Source: Iris pallida (lineage: Eukaryota; Streptophyta; Magnoliopsida; Asparagales; Iridaceae). Taken from it: DNA of 64,000 nucleotides. The DNA is taken from assembly GCA_029216955.1 (NCBI GenBank), contig JANAVB010042223.1, positions 60,795 through 124,794 on the forward strand. Reading direction: 5' to 3'. Both the position numbers and the translations under genes were made by a program. Positions 61,550 to 64,000 of the stretch are shown here, piece by piece (position 1 is the first letter of the stretch; each line of letters starts with the position of its first letter). Under the pieces are notes generated by a model that had not been told where the DNA came from, did no database searches, and saw nothing but the letters and a program-made list of their open reading frames with translations.

Positions 61550-62617
61550 GTGACAATGTAACCTAGAAAGTCCACATTGTCCAAGAAGAACTCACACTTG
61601 GATAGTTTTTTATATATCTTATCATGCCACAGAGTCTCTAAAACTATCCACAAGTGTTCCTCGTATTCTTTCAGGATCTTCGACTAGATCAGGATGTCGT
61701 TAATGGAAACAATAACAAATTGATCCAGGTATTTGTGGAAGACCTTCTTCATGAGATTCATGAATACTACAGGGGCATTGGTAAGACCAAACGGCATGAA
61801 AAAATTCCTACTGTCCGTACTTGGTGTTGAATGTCGTCTTGGGTATGCCTTCTTCTCTTACCTTGACTTGGTGGTAACCGAATCTGAGATCTAGCTTCGA
61901 AAACACCTTTGCAGTGTTCAATTGATCGAAGAGATCATAACTTTAGGCAAAGGGTATAGGTTCATGATAGTGATATTGTTCAAAGCCCGGTAGTCTATGC
62001 ACATTCGGACAGTTCCATCCTTCTTCGGCACAAATAAGACTGGTGCTCCCCAGGGTGAAGTGTCACTCCTAATAAATTCCTGAGCCTTAAGCTCGTCGAT
62101 ATGGCCTTCATCTCCTTAGACTCCTTGGGATTTACTCGGTAGCACCATTGTAGATAGGTAAAGAGCCGGGTACTACGTCGATAGAGAATTCCACATCTTA
62201 GTCAGGGGCAATCCTAGAAGTTTGTCGGGAAAGACGTCTAAAATTTTTGCTATAATGGGTGAAGGGGTCCGGTCTCCTCGTTGATAGATGAGTAGCTGAC
62301 TCTCCATGTTCTTGGTTCTCTAACAACCTTGAACTCAGGCTCTCCAGGTGGACTTAAGATGACACTACCTCGATGAAAGTCTATCAGGGCATGCTGCTCA
62401 CTTAGCTAGTCCATTCCCAAGATAATATCATAGTTGTGGAGTGCCACTATGAGGAGTGGTGTTAGAAATTTGTAGCCTGAGATGGTAATATGGTAGGTAC
62501 AAGTCTCGGTGATTGGTATGGATCCTCCGCCAATCATAACTCTACATATCCTCTTACTAACGTCAGTGACTAAATGGTGTACAGAAATAAAGTTTGAGGA
62601 CATAAAGCTATGAGATG

Positions 62618-62622
62618 CTCCA
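62618..62622 (+). other. Probable left target site of LTR N (ctcca)
   Basis: The five bases before the LTR N start TGGAACACCC; the matching right copy would lie outside the window. Confidence 0.4.
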
Positions 62623-64000
62623 TGGAACACCCATTTTTCTAATAATAAAGGTAATTTTAAACTTTTGTAATTTTAATTATTAAATAATAGATTTAAATCA
62701 TGTTATAATTTTGGTGTTTTTTAATTAATTTAAAACTATTTAAATTGTAAATTGTGACTTTGGGTTGCTAGCTAGTGTAACCTTAGAGTTACTTGACCTA
62801 GAGCCTAACCATGACCAAGGAGACCTAACCATGTGATTAGGTTGATTAATTATCATTTTTAGCCTAAGGGTATTTTGGTCATTTTTGGACTTTTAGTGAA
62901 AATAAATTTTGATTGATTTAATATGTTGCTAATCTATTTGTTAGAGACTAACCTAGTTTTGACCTAGCCTAGATATTATCTATGAGCCTAGATATTAGAT
63001 TAGAAGCTTCCATCATGACAAGGTTAGGCATATCTAGATATTAAGTTGAGGTTATATATTTGTTAAGAATAGATATTTTCACTTGGACCTTTAGCTTGAG
63101 GCCTAGAAATAAACTAGCTATAGGCCATTAAACCTCATAAAACTTAACCCTAACCCTAAAATGGAAATGTAGGTAGCCATAGAGAGCCTCCTCCTATATA
63201 TAACATCTCTTCACACCTCTTGCTTCCTTTTATTACACCTTAAATCCTAGTTTAGTGTTCTTCCCCAAAATTAGCCCATTTCTTCATTTCTCCTCCAAAT
63301 TGAGCTCATTCTCTACCAAATTGAGCTCACTCTCTTGCATATGGATTCATTTGTGTAGAAGAGGTTAAGGGAAGCTTGCTTGCAAAGATTGGAGCTCATT
63401 TGACCATTACTCTTGGAAAGGAACATCTCATTTTGGGGCTTTTTGATTGAGATCTACTCTCAATAGGTAAATCACATCAAACCCTTTCAAATCTCTGATT
63501 TCTTTCCATAGTTGCATCCATCTAGGTGTCCCTTAGAGTTAGAGTGAGTTTGATAGGAATTTCTAATGATTGATGTGCGTATCGGACACGTATCAGTGTC
63601 ATATGGCTTGTGTTTGGTGAAAAGCCTCAATGAACATTTTTCTCTTATTTTCTGTAAGTGATTACATAATTTTCTAGCCCTAGGTGTGTTGATCATAGAT
63701 CCATGTCATTGAGCATTTTTCGAGTCGAATTCGCATCCAAAACTGGACACAAACCTATGCACGAGACTGTGTCTCCTTGCCCTGATGACACGCACTATTT
63801 TCCCATGATTGGATACTTGGACTCATTCCACTTGGCACGAGTGTGGGGGCCAACACCGACAGGCCACCCCTCGAGTTTGTCATAATTTTGTGTCGTGTCG
63901 GACACGAAATTACACGCGCACTGATTTTGTACTGACTGCGCACAGTTGAAATTCTTCGACTGATACACATCTCGTATCCCTTGTGGACACGACGTGGATG
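62623..64000 (+). mobile_element. LTR N, forward, continuing past the window end
   Basis: Interrupts the K protease codons. It starts TGGAACACCCATTTTTCTAA, resembling chromovirus LTR starts of the TGTAACACCC type. In the forward direction it has a TATA box at 63195-63203, an upstream (CCCTAA)2 telomere-like motif near 63146-63158, a pyrimidine-rich leader (63205-63330), and direct repeats of aaattgagctca (63297, 63318) and gagctca. From 63715 it carries sequence with tccaaaactggacac resembling the A and B LTRs. At least 1,378 bases long; the end and any internal region are outside. Confidence 0.65.
63195..63203 (+). promoter_or_regulatory. TATA box of LTR N
   Basis: TATATATAA preceded by GC-richer gagcctcctcc and followed by a pyrimidine-rich ctcttcacacctcttgcttcc, the usual layout of a plant LTR promoter. 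Transcription would start about 30 bases downstream. Confidence 0.55.

Larger units (their letters stand above)
59314..62622 (-). pseudogene. Chromovirus K pol: protease, RT, RNase H, integrase, chromodomain-like end (decayed)
   Basis: Reverse strand, broken in all frames but in canonical order. Protease 62622-62406: GASHSFMSSNF, ending IILGMD; the catalytic Asp-Ser is lost at the insertion point of LTR N. RT about 62140-61570: [24 protein letters not shown], then [20 protein letters not shown], [13 protein letters not shown], and an INDILI block in place of the usual YxDD context. RT/RNase H junction 61549-61334: FLRLADYYKNFAKGFGRIAE and KLIKKNKEFVWTEACQTSF. Integrase about 60960-59960: TVDRLTKSAQFIP, SIVSDRDSRFTS, FSYNNSY. 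The end has VRVAWRHHSPGESTWE-like and MRKKYPHLF, a chromodomain-type tail, then EFEDKIS and the polypurine AAGGAGGAAGCT. Gag is missing on this side. Confidence 0.85.

Overview
The window is plant nuclear DNA made almost entirely of transposable elements. The evidence is plant-type Ty1/copia and Ty3/gypsy (chromovirus) protein remnants, an L1-type LINE with DUF4283/CCHC ORF1 motifs, very long LTRs, a tRNA-derived SINE, and abundant (TA)n and (CA)n tracts. No bacterial, phage or CRISPR structure is present, and I find no intact host protein gene. The species cannot be named from the sequence.

Left part (1-8.4 kb): the 3' part of a forward LTR (call it J, ends 2874) sits inside a decayed forward copia element (gag 2875-3530, RT scraps 4480-4800, 3' end to about 6075). 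A second copia element, H, runs in reverse from its 5' LTR (37045-37774) to a truncated 3' LTR (6076-7249).

Central nest (8.4-34.5 kb): H was split at a (TA)n tract by a forward L1-type LINE (F, about 8556-34392). F was split inside its endonuclease region by an LTR element (A, 11334-31015, 4.33-kb LTRs, 5-bp target duplication gaatg). A was in turn split by another LTR element (B, 15738-24013, 3.8-kb LTRs, target duplication cccac). The order of insertion is H, F, A, B. A and B have no coding capacity: their internal regions are about 2.7 kb and 598 bp. They are LARD-like elements that depend on proteins supplied in trans.

37.8-44.0 kb: old, heavily decayed DNA with a forward gypsy RT scrap near 40.1-40.9 kb, a diverged internal duplication, and one possible host-type exon on the minus strand (43820-43972).

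44.0-52.0 kb: a third non-coding long-LTR element (C, 43985-51968, 2.36-kb LTRs, initiator-Met primer site, near-perfect target duplication ctagc/ctagt).

52.0-64.0 kb: an LTR-like remnant (D) containing a SINE with target duplication; a LINE ORF1 remnant (E); a reverse chromovirus (K) with one LTR (56482-59313) flanked by a polypurine tract on one side and a primer site plus gag leader on the other; its decayed pol (59314-62622); and a forward LTR (N) from 62623 to beyond the window end, inserted at the protease active site of K.

Elements A, B and K share terminal sequence (ends in TGTCACGA on the plus strand), the same polypurine-side sequence including a remnant of the pol C-terminus, and the same unusual primer-site sequence. 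This suggests that the non-coding A and B elements descend from, and were mobilised by, chromoviruses of the K type. Coordinates of long-LTR elements are precise to a few bases where a target duplication is given; boundaries of decayed protein regions are approximate.
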